A stretch of 64,000 bases of DNA, from the NCBI GenBank assembly GCA_963921825.1, contig OY997596.1, forward strand, positions 13,831,001 to 13,895,000, in the 5' to 3' direction. The stretch's first letter is position 1, and each line of letters opens with the position of its first letter. The DNA comes from Erodium maritimum. Taxonomy: Eukaryota > Streptophyta > Magnoliopsida > Geraniales > Geraniaceae. Both the position numbers and the translations under genes were made by a program. The notes under the pieces are model-generated. The model did not search any database. It was not told the DNA's origin and saw only the letters and a list, made by a program, of their open reading frames with translations. Below are positions 18,461 through 29,786 of the stretch, in pieces.

Positions 18461-18639
18461 ATTAGACAAGCATTTTAATTAATTAATTAATTCGTTTGTC
18501 AAGCTATTACTATAACGATGTTTGGTTTGTTTTATAATTTAACAATTTCATGCAAGCAATAAGAATATAAAAATGATATGAGAATAAAACACAAAATCAC
18601 CAGTGGATTGTAAATCAGAGATTTAAGGCGATCTAGGAC
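18461..18639. other. AT-rich stretch, nothing recognised
   Basis: It holds TTAATTAATTAATTAATTC and no frame or repeat match in the window. It abuts the Athila-type LTR. Confidence 0.5.
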
Positions 18640-18916
18640 TGATGAGCGTAAATGTTTCTTATCTAATTTGGCTAGTTTTCTCCTTATTTTAGCTTCATTT
18701 GTGCTCGTTTTTATATTTTTAGTGTTTACTAATAAATGCGCTAAACCTCGTTCTTAGTTGATATTTTTCTTTTGTTCAAAATTTATTCATGATTAGTCTT
18801 TTTTTGTAGGCCGCAAAAAGAGAAAAGTATTGGCGAAAGAATGAAACCAATGGGAGCACTAGCGGAGCGGGAATGAGCGAAATAAGTTTAAAAGCTAAAA
18901 GTGGAAGAGATGAGGA

Positions 18917-18922
18917 CACGTG
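18917..18922. promoter_or_regulatory. G-box (CACGTG) in Athila-type LTR
   Basis: CACGTG within GACACGTGGCG. The other LTR copies keep GCCACGTGGC at 29491-29500, 40125-40132 and 48225-48232, about 280-290 bp from the start of the LTR in element sense. bZIP and bHLH factors bind such sites; use here is inference. Confidence 0.5.
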
Positions 18923-19120
18923 GCGCGCTCGTACTTGGCCACGTTTCGTCCGGATTCCTCCCCCAGCCAGCGCGTGCGTCCCTCCTCTCTACGCGTCAAT
19001 GTGCTTTAATTGGGCGCGTGAATCCATTGTGGGCTGACTAATACACAATGGATAAGCCCATTTTTATTAATCAGGGTGGGCTTTATATGAATGTGGATAA
19101 GAGCAGATTTTTTTTTGTGC

Positions 19121-19130
19121 TATTATATAT
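19121..19130 (+). promoter_or_regulatory. TATA-like box of the Athila-type LTR
   Basis: TATTATATAT is followed about 35-70 bp on by a pyrimidine-rich tract (19175-19200), as in plant core promoters. It is only visible in this copy. Confidence 0.4.
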
Positions 19131-22100
19131 GGAGGAGAACATCAGATTTTTTTTCTTTTAGAACCAAACACAATTTGTTTTTTCTCTCTTCTCTCTTGTT
19201 CTTCAAATGTTCTTGAGTGTTTTTCATTCTTACAAGCATTTTCTATCATCTAAGGCCATAACTAAGACGGTTCAAGGAGGTTTCAAGCATCTATGAGCCT
19301 CCCACCATCTCCAACTTCTCCATTTTCATGTGTTGAAGTTTTGGAGAGTTGGAGATAGTGGTTTGCAAGCTAGATGAGATTTTGATTTGGTTTCTCAACC
19401 CAATCCCGGCTCTAATCTCACTCTTCTTTATTTTGTTGTAAAAATTATTTTTTTGTGGTATACTTGAGTAGGATTTGGAATCCATGACCTTGGATTTTAA
19501 TCTTTGGTCATGGGTGTTGTGTAAATGTCGATTCCCTTTAAAATAATGCATAAGTTTGTGGTTAATTTGAGTTTGGTGATGTTTTTGCATGATTTGGGGT
19601 TTTGAGTTTAAATAACATCCAATTGCTTGTATGAGTATTCATCTATATTTAAGCTACTCGATGTTAATGGATGATTCTCTTACTTTGTGTTCGATTTGTC
19701 ATGTTTTTAAACCCGATTTCATGTGCTAGTTATTCCATCTCTCGGGTGTATATCAAGTTCTAGGCTAGAGTTCGTAAAAATAAAAACTTTAGCCATTTAG
19801 TGAACTTATCTAGGACTTCCGACATGTTTATGTCTTGATTTCCATTGAAGAGATAGTAATATGCTAGGTTGTGTTTTCTCGATGCTCTTGTGTGTTTCAA
19901 GTTGACCAAACGATTTGGGGATTTTCCCTAATTATTGAGTGCGCTATGTACATCGATGTTTGGAGCGGTCCTTGATTCGATCTAGTGCGAGACAAGATTG
20001 CACGTTTATAGAATTTGCTTATGATTGTTTTCTCTTATACAAAGTTTCTATTTTTATTTCCAATTCTCTTTTTCCTTATTTCCTGTCCAAAATTCTCATG
20101 ACCATTTACTTTTCCGTTTTCACTACTTGAATCATTTGCTTACTTTTAGAAGAGTGTATTTAGTGACGTTCATACGCTTTTCACTCTTTTTACCAATTTT
20201 CATAGATTCCATCATCCATTGGCCCGACTGCTCCCTAGTGTTCGACTGGTTTCTTACTGTTATTGTCACGCCCCAATTTCAGCGAACCGAAACTAGGGAC
20301 GCGAACGTTTAAAAAGTTACAAGACTGAAACCTGTTTTCGATAAATCACCTAAAAAGTCAATTTAGTTCCACAAAAGAATAATATTTACACCTCAAAGTA
20401 AAAGTCCCACACTTGGGCAAAACGAGATACACGTCTCTAGACTCAAACACCCAGCAACCCGCTTCAAGCTCTTCAAGCTTCAGAAGCTCACCTAGTCCAG
20501 ACTACGAACGGTACCTGTAGGAAAAGCAGCTAGGGGTGAGCGTTCGCTCACCACCACAGATAACATACTGACTACGGCATAATTAGTAGACAAAGCCGAT
20601 GACACTAACAACGACTCAAAGACACGCACAAGACCAGTCTTTTCCTCAACTGACTCAACACTCGGATACGTTATGTAGACCCCACACTACGATCGACGAC
20701 CTCATCGACGACCTCCTCCAAGACACGACTGACCACACAATACCAAACAAGATCACAAAGGATCGCAAACCGGCTGCTCAGTAACCAATCTCTGTCTCTC
20801 GCCCTTTACCGATCATAGACGTGGTCAGGCGGTCGACCTGTCGCGCAACTTCTCCCGATCCCAGTCGGGAGGCTAACCCACAACCTCTCCGCTTCACCCG
20901 ATCCCAGTCGGGTGGTTAGCCACACCCGCGCGTCCTTCCCCCGATCCCAGTCGGGGAGCTAGCCCACAACCCCTCCGCTTCTCCCGATCCCAGTCGGGAG
21001 GCTAGCTACACCACACAACCTCCACCAGTATCAAGTAACCAATCACAATCACAAACAAATTCAAACAGACAGTAACGACACCGGTGACAACTACACAGGC
21101 GCTCAAGGCCAACAAAACACCGACACCCAAACACAGGTTCAACAACCCTACGGGCCCTCATGGCCACCCAAGACGCCGACGATAAAGTACGGGTTCACAA
21201 CCCCACGGGCACTCACGGCCACCCAAAACACCGAAACGACAACACGGGCTCTCATGGCCACCCAAAACTCAGCAATAATTAACACGGCTCTCAAGGCCAC
21301 CCAAACTCAACAACAATTAACACACAACAACCTCCGGGCATGGTCATATGCCTCCAGTAACACAGTTAACGCTAAGTTTTCTGCTCCTACGACACTACTA
21401 AGTGTCACATGCATTTCCAGTATTCGCTACATTCCCGTATCATGCATTTCTAATATTCGACAACCTAAATACCCACGACACCCCGGTGCCACATGCAATT
21501 CTACAGTTAACTTTCCCTAGTCAGGGCCGAGATCCGGCTACTTTTCCCTACCTCGAAAGCAACTCCAGAAGCGCTCCACTAGACCCGAGATGAATCGCAG
21601 TCACTCGCCGAGCCTCCCTTTGCCTCGGTCCGCAGCACGATCTAAAAGAACACAGATTTAACTCACTTTAAACTAGTGCAAACCGGTCGAAAATAAATAA
21701 CTCAGAGCCCAAAAAATAATAACGGTTCCGCCGTCAAGTTAACGGCTACGATTTGTCCATTTTATACTTGACAGTTGTCGTTTACACTCGAGCGGGATAA
21801 AAGTCGGGTTACGACGGATCGGGTTCGAGCACCCGCGCACCGAACCCAGGTTTGATCTAAACCCAGTTTAAACCCCTTTTTAATTTAAAACCGTCGTTGA
21901 ACTCCCTTGCTTTAATTAATTCCGTCTTTGATTTTAAAACAAAACGGTTTCCTTCCGTTCGTTTCCAAACTCGATATTTGGTCCAAAACCCTTCTAAAGC
22001 CGATCGGCTTCGTTTCCCTTTTTCGATTTAATCTTAACTATCGACTTTCGTTTTAAAACCCGTTAGTACTTAACCGATCTAGTTTTTATCCAGAATCAAT

Positions 22101-22654
22101 TTACGTCCAAATTACACAGATCGCCCTTTTGTTTCAATTCCGATTTTGGTTTTGTTTTAAAAAAACTCAGATTAAAAACCCTAAACACACTTAAACAGAA
22201 CAGAATCGTAAGAAACATAATAACGATAATTTATATTTTTTTTTCGTTCTTCTTTACAGTTTCAGATTTACAACGCTTACACTAATCCTTTAAACAAAAC
22301 CCGAAATCACGTTTTTTTGTGTTCTGTTCCTTTCCATTTCGGGAGCTCCGTTCCATCCCGACCGGATCTGAACGAACTCGGGAACGGGAAAGCAAAAGAC
22401 GAAGAACGGGATTGGTGCGGCCGACCACCGGCGCCGGTCGGCCGAAGTTCCACGGCCGAGAACTAACCGTGAGGATGGCGGCGGTGTACGGCGGCGCACG
22501 GCTGCGTAGGGCTCGGGTCCGGACGGCTCGTCCCGTTCCGGATCTGGCGAGCTCGCCGGCGACGGCGGGAGCTCGGGGCGAGTTAGGGCTCGGACGGTAC
22601 CGGTGGTGGACGGTGGTGGCGTGGGGAGCTCGGCGGCGAAACTGGTGGCCGGAG

Positions 22655-22830
22655 CTGGGCGTGGTCGGACGGAGAAGAGGGTCGGGGTTCGGCTGGGACG
22701 TGGTCGGACGGAGAAGAGGGTCGGGGTTCGGCTGGGACGTGGCCGGACGGAGAAGAGGGTCGGACGGAGAAGAGGGTCGGGGTTCGGCTGGGACGTGGCC
22801 GGAGACGGAGAAGAGGGTCGGACGGAGGAG
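22655..22830. repeat. 39-bp GC-rich tandem repeats in solo LTR
   Basis: About four units with GGAGAAGAGGGTCGGGGTTC and GGCTGGGACGTGG. The repeat length is a multiple of three, which opens frames of 192 and 101 codons on the plus strand that read GRRRGSGFGWDV. Since these run antisense to the LTR, I do not call them genes. Confidence 0.8.
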
Positions 22831-22970
22831 CGGCCGGAGCGATGGCGACCGGTGCCGGTTTCGCCGGAGAAGACGAGAGAGGAGAGAGAGGGAGTGAGGG
22901 TCGGGTAGAGAGAGAGAGAGGGGGCGGCTGGGTTGTGAGGGTGTGCTAGGGTTTCTGAGGTAAGGGTGGG

Positions 22971-22977
22971 TTATATA
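22971..22977 (-). promoter_or_regulatory. TATA box of the inverted solo LTR
   Basis: The minus strand reads GGGTATATAACCC, with AAACCCTAGCACACCC about 25-35 bp downstream and a CT-repeat further on (about 22905-22920). This is the layout of a plant core promoter facing left into the LTR. Confidence 0.55.
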
Positions 22978-23223
22978 CCCATCCCTGACCAGATTGGGCC
23001 TCAGCTGGGCTGGGCTGGGCCTGCGGGCCTGGCCTGGTCCAGACCTGTTTTGTTTTTTTTTTTTTGTTTTTTTTTTTGCACTCGTTTCAAAAACTTACCC
23101 TAAGGTTCTCGTTTGCAAATTAATACCTTACGAAACGAAGCGGGTTTTACAGTTATAAATATATTGCTTGAACGACCGTGTACGGAAGCACGTTAAAGAG
23201 GGTATGCAAAAACCCCGTCTTCA

Positions 23224-24123
23224 GTAGTGTCAGGCAATACTAAATCTCGTTAGTTTCCATTTATGTAGGATCAAGTAAAATGGGACTTTACATTGATCTA
23301 CTGACATGTATAAACCTATGGGTCATATCGGAGGATGAAACTCATTAACACATTTATGAAGAACGACCAAAAGGGGAGTTGTCTCGGATCATGACATTAA
23401 CTGGGTTTTGGGTTATGTGCCTATAAGTATTTAGGACATTACGGGTTGAGATAAGGCGGGGAGTCTTGGGATTGATCACGTAGGATAATGTTGGACATAT
23501 CCGGTATGGAAGGCGTGGAGGCGATGAGCGTGTCACGGGACCTGTTCGGGAATGGCCACGGGCCATCACCCACGAGGCCCATGGGCGGCCCATGCCACCA
23601 AAAGCCCATTGAACTAATTAATTAATCCTTAATTAATTAAGTTCTAATTAAGCAAGAATGGACTAAATATGTTGCTGATTCACCACCAACTCTCATCATT
23701 CAACAACATGCTTACCACCATACTTGTCCTATTTACACCATGCTTATCTCTTTGTTTATTATTTTGATTGCAGTTTCTTGTTTAAGTCATCCTTATCAAA
23801 CATAAAAAAACACAAGACACAAACAAGAAACAAAATTCTCTCCCTCCTTTGTTAGAAATTTCGGCCAAGGGTGGTTCTCCTCTATTATCTTGTGTCCTTG
23901 ACTCCTCATAAGAAGAAACATGTGGCTTTGATTCCCAAGTAGATATGTAGGCATCTTGGAGACTTAAGCCCGATCATTCCTTACTCATTATTCTCAATTT
24001 GGTAAGGAAACCATGAATTTGTTTATCCTCTTGTGTTTATAACTTAGTAGTTTTCCATGACATGGTCTCGTGAGTTATTTTCCATTGTAGTTATTTGTTC
24101 TTACTCTCCAACGAGACCCAATA
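23224..24123 (+). repeat. Copia LTR, 3' part only
   Basis: It is homologous to 56521-57226 and 59820-60733 of the copia LTRs further right (GTGTCAGGCAATACTAAA, TTGATCACGTAGGATAATG and others). Its upstream half is missing, cut by the Athila-type LTR. It ends GAGACCCAATA where the intact copy has GAGACCTAACA. Confidence 0.85.
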
Positions 24124-24124
24124 G

Positions 24125-24136
24125 TGGTATCAGTGC
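24125..24136 (+). other. Copia primer binding site, slightly decayed
   Basis: TGGTATCAGTGC, one change from TGGTATCAGAGC, one base after the LTR. Confidence 0.8.
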
Positions 24137-26009
24137 CGTGTTACCTCCAGGATTCACAATAGTTTCAGTTTTGTTCTTGTAATTTCGGTTTTGGCATGTT
24201 TTGTCAAATTGTTTTATGGGATAACTTCAAAAAGGCGCATAAAACTATACGCGTTTATCACCTACATACCCACTTCTATTTTTGTTTCATTCGACCCCCC
24301 AAACTATCCATATTTTATCCCCGTTTGATTTTCTGTCAGTTTTTCTGTTAGTTTTTTCTGAAATGACGAAAACAACCCGACCCTTATAAACCCTAATATC
24401 AACCATGACTTTCACATAATTAAGAAAATTCCATTACACATAAAATAAGAAAATTAAGAAATCAAAATTAATTTTTATTTATTTTCAGAAAATAAGGAAA
24501 AAAAGAAAAAATAATAATTATTTTTATTTATTTTCAGAAAATAAGAAAAAATAATTATTTTTTTTTCAAAAAAATAAGGAAATAAGAAAAAATAATTTTT
24601 CACCTAAAAAAATTATTTTTTGTCTATTTTCCACAAAATTATTTTTTTTGGAAATTATTTCCAAAAAAATATTATTTTTTATTTATTTTCAGAAAATAAA
24701 AAAATGATTATTTTTTTTATTTTCAGAAAATAAGAAATAATTATTTTTTATTTTATGAAAATAAGTAAAAAATAATTTTTTTCTGGAAATAATTTCTGGA
24801 AAACAAAAAAAAAGTATTTTTTAGGTGAAAATTTATTTTTTCTTATCTTCTGAAAATAAATAAAAGCTAATTATTTTTTATTATTTTCTAAAAATAAATA
24901 AATATTTATAATTTTTTATTATTTCTGAAAATAAATAAAAAATAATTATTTTTTCCTATTTTCTGAAATTAAATAAAAAATAATTATTTTTTCTTATTTT
25001 CTGAAAGTAAATAAAAAATAAATTTTTTCTTTTTTTCTTCTTATTTTATGAAAATAAATAAAAATTAATTTTGATTTCTTAATTTTCTTATTTTATGTGT
25101 AATGGCATTTTCGTAATTATGTGAAAGTCATGGTTGATATTAGGGTTTATAAGGGCAGGGGTATTTTCATCATTTCTGAAAAAACTAACAGAAAAACCGA
25201 CAGAAAATCAAACTGTGATAAAATATGGATAGTTTGGGGCGTCGTATGAAATAAAAATAGAAGTGGGTATGTAGGTGATAAACACTTATAGTTTTATGCG
25301 GCTTTTTGAAGTTATCCCTTGTTTTATAACATGTTCTAGTTATTGCTTATGGGTTTATTGCATAAAAATGTAATTTTAAAAATTTAATCAAATCTAATTT
25401 TTTTAAAAGTTTGACTTTTCGGGTCTCGGGAGCGGGACTCTCGTGGATCCGAACCTAGAGCCGAACGGGGCTCCGTTGGACGGAGCTAGGCCATACGTTA
25501 CAATTGGATGGTCGGAACGCCGGGGCCAAACCATTTAGTCATCTATGATGAATTTAGAACCGTCTTGACGAACTAAAAAATCAAGTGTCTAAAAGTTTCA
25601 ATTTTGAACGGTTTCGATAAAACGAACAATAAATTTTTTCAAAACTTGGCGATTACTTAATACCAAAAATTCACATGTTATGTGATAACATGCTTGTATG
25701 ACAACACCTTGTTTGATGTGATATTGGCATGGTGCACGTAATAGCCCCAAGATCGATTTAATTATTTATCGCTTTTCACGGGTTGCGAGCCGTTAGAGTT
25801 AGCATGTAATTATTATTTCGAAGTGTGTTCGTCGAACCATTTAATTGCAATAATTATTATTTCCTGACCTTCGGGTCGTGTGTTCAATTCTAATATTTTG
25901 TTTAAGACGAAGAAAGGACAATAAAGATCAATTGGTGGCTTTTCGGGTTTTGGCATTGGCTTGGAGTTAATGGAGCTCAAGAAGCGAGTGAGAATTAGTT
26001 TAGGAGGAT
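24137..26009 (+). other. Copia leader remnant, split by a fold-back MULE
   Basis: 24137-24217 and 25319-26009 match the leader of the copia copy at 60747-61535 (for example GGGTCTCGGGAGCGGGACTC). No gag or pol follows; the sequence passes directly into an LTR fragment at about 26010. So the coding part is deleted. Confidence 0.75.
24218..25318. mobile_element. 1.1-kb fold-back MULE, 9-bp TSD
   Basis: The ends GGGATAACTTCAAAAAGGCG and the mirrored right end continue as inverted repeats for at least 260 bp with few differences. The core is AT-rich with repeated AAATAATTATTTTTT and TTTTCAGAAAATAAG in both orientations. TTGTTTTAT flanks it at 24209-24217 and 25319-25327. The copia copy at about 60826-60836 has the uninterrupted target (AATTGTTTGATAACATG). 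There is no transposase frame, so it is non-autonomous and Mutator-like by TSD length. Confidence 0.88.
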
Positions 26010-26265
26010 ATTAAGAATAGATTAAGGTGATGGTGATTCACCACCAACTCTCATCTTATCAACACCATGCTTATCACCATACTTGTCCTATTTACACAAT
26101 GCTTATCACTATGCTTGTCCTATGATATTAGTTTATTATCTTTATGGGATTTACTTGTTTAACTCATCCTTGTCAAACATAATAAACATAAGACACAAAA
26201 TAGAAAGAACAACTTTTCTCCTCACTATAGCATTGATCACCCATCGTCTTAAACCTGGACGTTCT
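26010..26265 (+). repeat. Copia LTR fragment
   Basis: GGTGATTCACCACCAACTC and following bases match 23665-23900 of the preceding LTR piece. It ends in diverged sequence near CTACGTGGCTCGGC. It probably represents the 3' LTR after a deletion of the coding region and of both LTR ends. Confidence 0.7.
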
Positions 26266-26393
26266 ACGTGGCTCGGCGCAAGAATCTAAGTTAGAGAGAA
26301 CCTACAGACATCTTGTTCCATCATTTTCTCCTGTAATTGCGAGCCGACATTCTCCCAACTGTTTCGATATAGTTGTCCACTTGACCTAGCAAA
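26266..26393 (+). other. Junction and probable LINE-A 5' UTR
   Basis: About 130 bp without a frame, ahead of ATGGGGAAAAGA at 26394, which recurs at 41142 in the other LINE near its 5' end. The exact LINE start is not visible. Confidence 0.45.
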
Positions 26394-27632
26394 TGGGGAA
26401 AAGAAGAACATTTTGAATATCAATAGTATCCTCAAGGGTCAAACTCCTCAACATGGTTTCATCTTCATCAATGGGTCCACCTCCTGGTTCTGAACATCGA
26501 CTTCCTGGCTTTGGTAGAAGAAGGGAGTCTAGCTCAGCTATTAAAGGTGTAGACTCTGTGGTGGATTCTAGACAAAGAGTTTTGGGGGTGACCTCTATCT
26601 CAGAGGGAGTACCCATTACACAATATGAGTTATGGATCTTTGTTCATAACTTGCCTCAAAGTACTTGTTCGGAATGGCTTCAGAATCTTTTTCTAGAATG
26701 TGGAGAGATAGTGAAGGTGGAGGCTCCTCAAAGACCCAACTCAAGAGGAAAGTAGTTTGGTTTAATTGGTTTTAAAACCAAACAGGGTTTTGATAGAACA
26801 ATTAATGTGTTCAATGGGTATGTGCTGAAGGGTTTCAGGTTATTTGTGATCAAGGCTTGAAGAAGAGGAAAGTCCAAAGAAAAGAATACATCCTTTCTGG
26901 CTTGGAGAAAGAAAGAGGTAGAGGCACAAAGTTCAGATTCTTCCCCTGCTAAAGGGAAAATTGTGGAGGCTAATAGATTATTACTACAAAGAGGACATCT
27001 GGTCTTTTTGTATAATAATATGGAAACAAAGACAATTGTGGAAGATTTCAGGGTTGAAATAGAGTCTGAACTACAGATCAAATCATTTGGTAACAGGGTG
27101 GCTCCAATCTCTTTTCCTTATCCAGAAGTGGAAAAATAAACTTTGAACGATGATGGGGCTTGGTTAAAACCTTGGATGACATTGATCAAGGATAAATCTA
27201 AGCTATGTCATGTTGGAGGAAAATTTACTTGGGTCGCAATCTATGGAGTCCCAATCTTGAGTTGGTGTGTTGAATCTTTTTGCTGCAATCACAGCTGATA
27301 TTGGAACCTTGGTCTTCACACATCCTCTCTCAGTGTCAGGCGTGTATCTTGATGTAGCCTATGTACTTATTCGTTCTCAGGAATACTTCAAATTTTATAA
27401 AAAATCTATCTTACAACTTGAAGACCAAGAATTCAATGTTATGACCTGTCCTATAGATATATCTGTGGTTCCATTTATACCTATACCTTGTTTATTGACT
27501 CCAACAACTTCCTCATCCTAGGAAAAAGGATAAGTACAACTCTCTCTCTAGTGAAGTTAATGCTACTATTTCTACTGAAACTACTGATACAATCGATCCC
27601 TTAGCTCGGGGAATTGATTCAAGGGAAGTCGG
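26394..27632 (+). pseudogene. LINE-A ORF1, 5' part with RRM
   Basis: The plus frame (26453-26755) contains LWIFVHNLPQSTCSEWLQNL followed by FLECGEIVKVEAPQR, the fold signature of the RRM found in plant L1-type ORF1 proteins. After a stop at 26753 the frame goes on with FGLIGFKTKQGFDRTINVFN and GFRLFVIKA. ORF1 binds LINE RNA and chaperones target-primed reverse transcription. Several stops and frame changes inactivate it. It is cut at 27632 by the Athila composite and resumes at 48492. Confidence 0.8.
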
Positions 27633-29786
27633 TGAAGATGGGGTTTTAGCATACTCTCTTTAACGTGCTACCGTACACGGTCGTTCAAGCAATATAATGA
27701 TAACGATAAGAAACCGGTCGAACACTAGGGAGCGAATCAGACAAAGGATGACTAAATCTATGAAAATTGGTAAAAAACGAAAAGCGTATAAACATCACTA
27801 AATACACACTTCTAAAAATAAGAAAATGGTTCAAGCAGTAAAAATAGAAAACTAAATGTTCATGAGACTTTTAGACGGGAAATAAAGAAAACAAAACTGG
27901 AAATAAAGTGGGAACTTTTTATAGGAGAAAACGACCATGGATGTCGTGAAAATACATAAAGCCAATCAACGCATAAGGTAATCAATGTGATGATGATGAT
28001 GGTGAAAAGAATGCTCCCGTCATGGCTCAAAAACCAATCATCGGAGTAAATGTGCAAGTATGAATTTTTATGGTTCGAGTAAAACCAATCATCGAACATT
28101 CATACATTTATTTTGCATCCTCTTAAGTTGCTTCTCAGATTGATAATCTATCATATCGATATATAATCAAGGTGAGTCAACTTACATAGGATAAGCGTGC
28201 TTACCCTAGTAACACACAAATGCTAAAATAGACAGGAAAAAATAAAGAATTGAGTCTAGCAACTCCTAGTTCACTTATCGAATATCGAACACCAACAATC
28301 AAGATGGTACCAATAATCGAGTTGAACTAAATAGAACCTCGTTCTAGTAATACTCAAGTGTAGATCACAAACTCTAGGAAAAGTGAATTATCTAGCTACG
28401 CATAGATCAACTTCTCTAACCCGACCATTCCGATTAAACGTGAACGTCTTGGTTAGAGTATAATATGCATAAGTCCACTACTATGGGGCTTGGTATCACT
28501 CAAACTAGATAACTCATCAAGTAAAACGATGGTGCAATTTCATGTCTCTATAGTCTCAAAGTGCACAAATAAATCATACACCGATCCTAGATAGCTACAA
28601 CTAACAATTCACGGGGCAATCCACACCCAAAGCAATAAATCACTCAAGGGCAATCCACACCCGAATCATCAATTTAGCTTAAAACACACATGACATAAAT
28701 AGCAATCATCGGAAAATAATCAATCTCATATAGGATGCAACGAACACGTCAAGCATCCAAAATAAGCACTAAACATATTAAGTAACAAATGCTACACAAA
28801 TATGAATTTAGCACTTGATATTCGCCCAAGAGATCGAAAATTATCCTATTCAAGTTCGTACCCAAAATCTTTAATTTAGCATGCAATTAATACATACAAA
28901 TTATTTTCTCCGATTTAATTAATCTAAGATTCGATATACATACATAAACCAACCAAAATCAATAAAATCGGGTAACGAACACAAATGGATATCGAACTCA
29001 ATATCGCAAAAATCATCATCTAACACCACAAATAAATAACCTCATGCATAAATTAAACTATTATGTATTTACAACGACATCGATAGCTCGGAGTTACTAC
29101 TCCTGAGCCATAGAGAAAAAGTCTACAAAATCAAGGTTTGAAATCGACATTGAGCTTAGAAAATGATGAATAGAAGTGAAACCTGTGCTAGGAATGACGA
29201 TTCCTAGCTCAAATTCTTGAAAATATGCTCAAACTCGATCTAAACACCCCAAATGGCTTGAAAATGAGATGAGAATCGAGCCACTTTGAGGTTCGATTTC
29301 TGACTTTTTAAGCCCCTACGAACGAAACTAATCGGATAAATGTGTAGAGGGGACTTCGGGCTTCGCGCCGGTAGGTCGAAGTCTCCGGACGGTCGCCGGA
29401 TGAGGGAACACTGGCCACCTGAACTTCATCCGCGTTATATCACCTGTAGGAGACGCAGCAAAGACTAAAGGGGGAGTGACCAGTCTACGCGCCACGTGGC
29501 GAGAGCGGGTTGGCTCTTCCTATTTTCTGATTATTATTCGCTCTTTTGTAATTTCTCGTTCTGTTTTAACTCCGATCGGGGTCGTTGTTGTGCCAATAAA
29601 TTTTTTTTAGAGACCTACAAAATGAGACCAATATTGAATATATTATGAAGTACCAAAAATATATCGAAAATTAAAGGGATTAAAAGTCATTATTAAAATA
29701 TGCTGAAAATATTAAAAACGAGGCACAAATAAGATAAAAACATAGGGAAACTGTTCAAATTAGATAGGAAATTTTTTACGCTCATC
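27633..29786 (-). repeat. Athila-type 3' LTR (2,154 bp)
   Basis: The plus strand reads TGAAGATGGGGTTTTAGCAT to ACGCTCATCA; on the minus strand TGATGAGCGT...CATCTTCA. Nearly colinear with 38260-40418. It contains the G-box at 29493-29498. Confidence 0.92.

Larger units (their letters stand above)
20264..23151 (-). mobile_element. Gypsy solo LTR, E2-related, inverted
   Basis: The plus strand reads TGTCACGCCCCAATTTCAG at 20264 and ends GCGGGTTTTACA at 23151, flanked by GTTAT at 20259-20263 and 23152-23156. The inverse is related to E2 LTRs: the hairpin at 20536-20551, minisatellites (20820-21005 and 21120-21330), and the acceptor-like site at 21642-21643. The U3 end is different and very GC-rich (22360-22900). 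No internal sequence is present. Confidence 0.92.
18640..23223 (+). mobile_element. Athila-type solo LTR, split by a gypsy solo LTR
   Basis: It begins TGATGAGCGTAAAT and ends CCCCGTCTTCA, the same termini as the LTRs at 27633-29786 and 38260-40418 (there inverted). Without the insertion it is about 1.69 kb, shorter than the 2.15 kb of the others. A CACGTG G-box is at 18917-18922 and a TATA-like TATTATATAT at 19121-19130 before a TC-rich tract. The five bases outside the ends differ (AGGAC left, GTAGT right), and neither PPT nor PBS adjoins it, so it is a solo LTR or a recombinant. The many short frames are not genes. Confidence 0.8.

Noticed and set aside
18475..18492. TTAATTAATTAATTAATT as a regulatory site
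   Set aside because: Simple AT repeat without context; the same kind occurs at 23615-23640 in a copia LTR.
22319..22897. 192-codon Arg/Gly-rich ORF on the plus strand
   Set aside because: It is antisense to the solo LTR, built from 39-bp repeats, with no domain; high GC alone keeps it open.
27860..28099. Minus-strand ORF repeated at 38440-38730
   Set aside because: Part of duplicated Athila-type LTRs; hydrophobic, low-complexity translation without a family.
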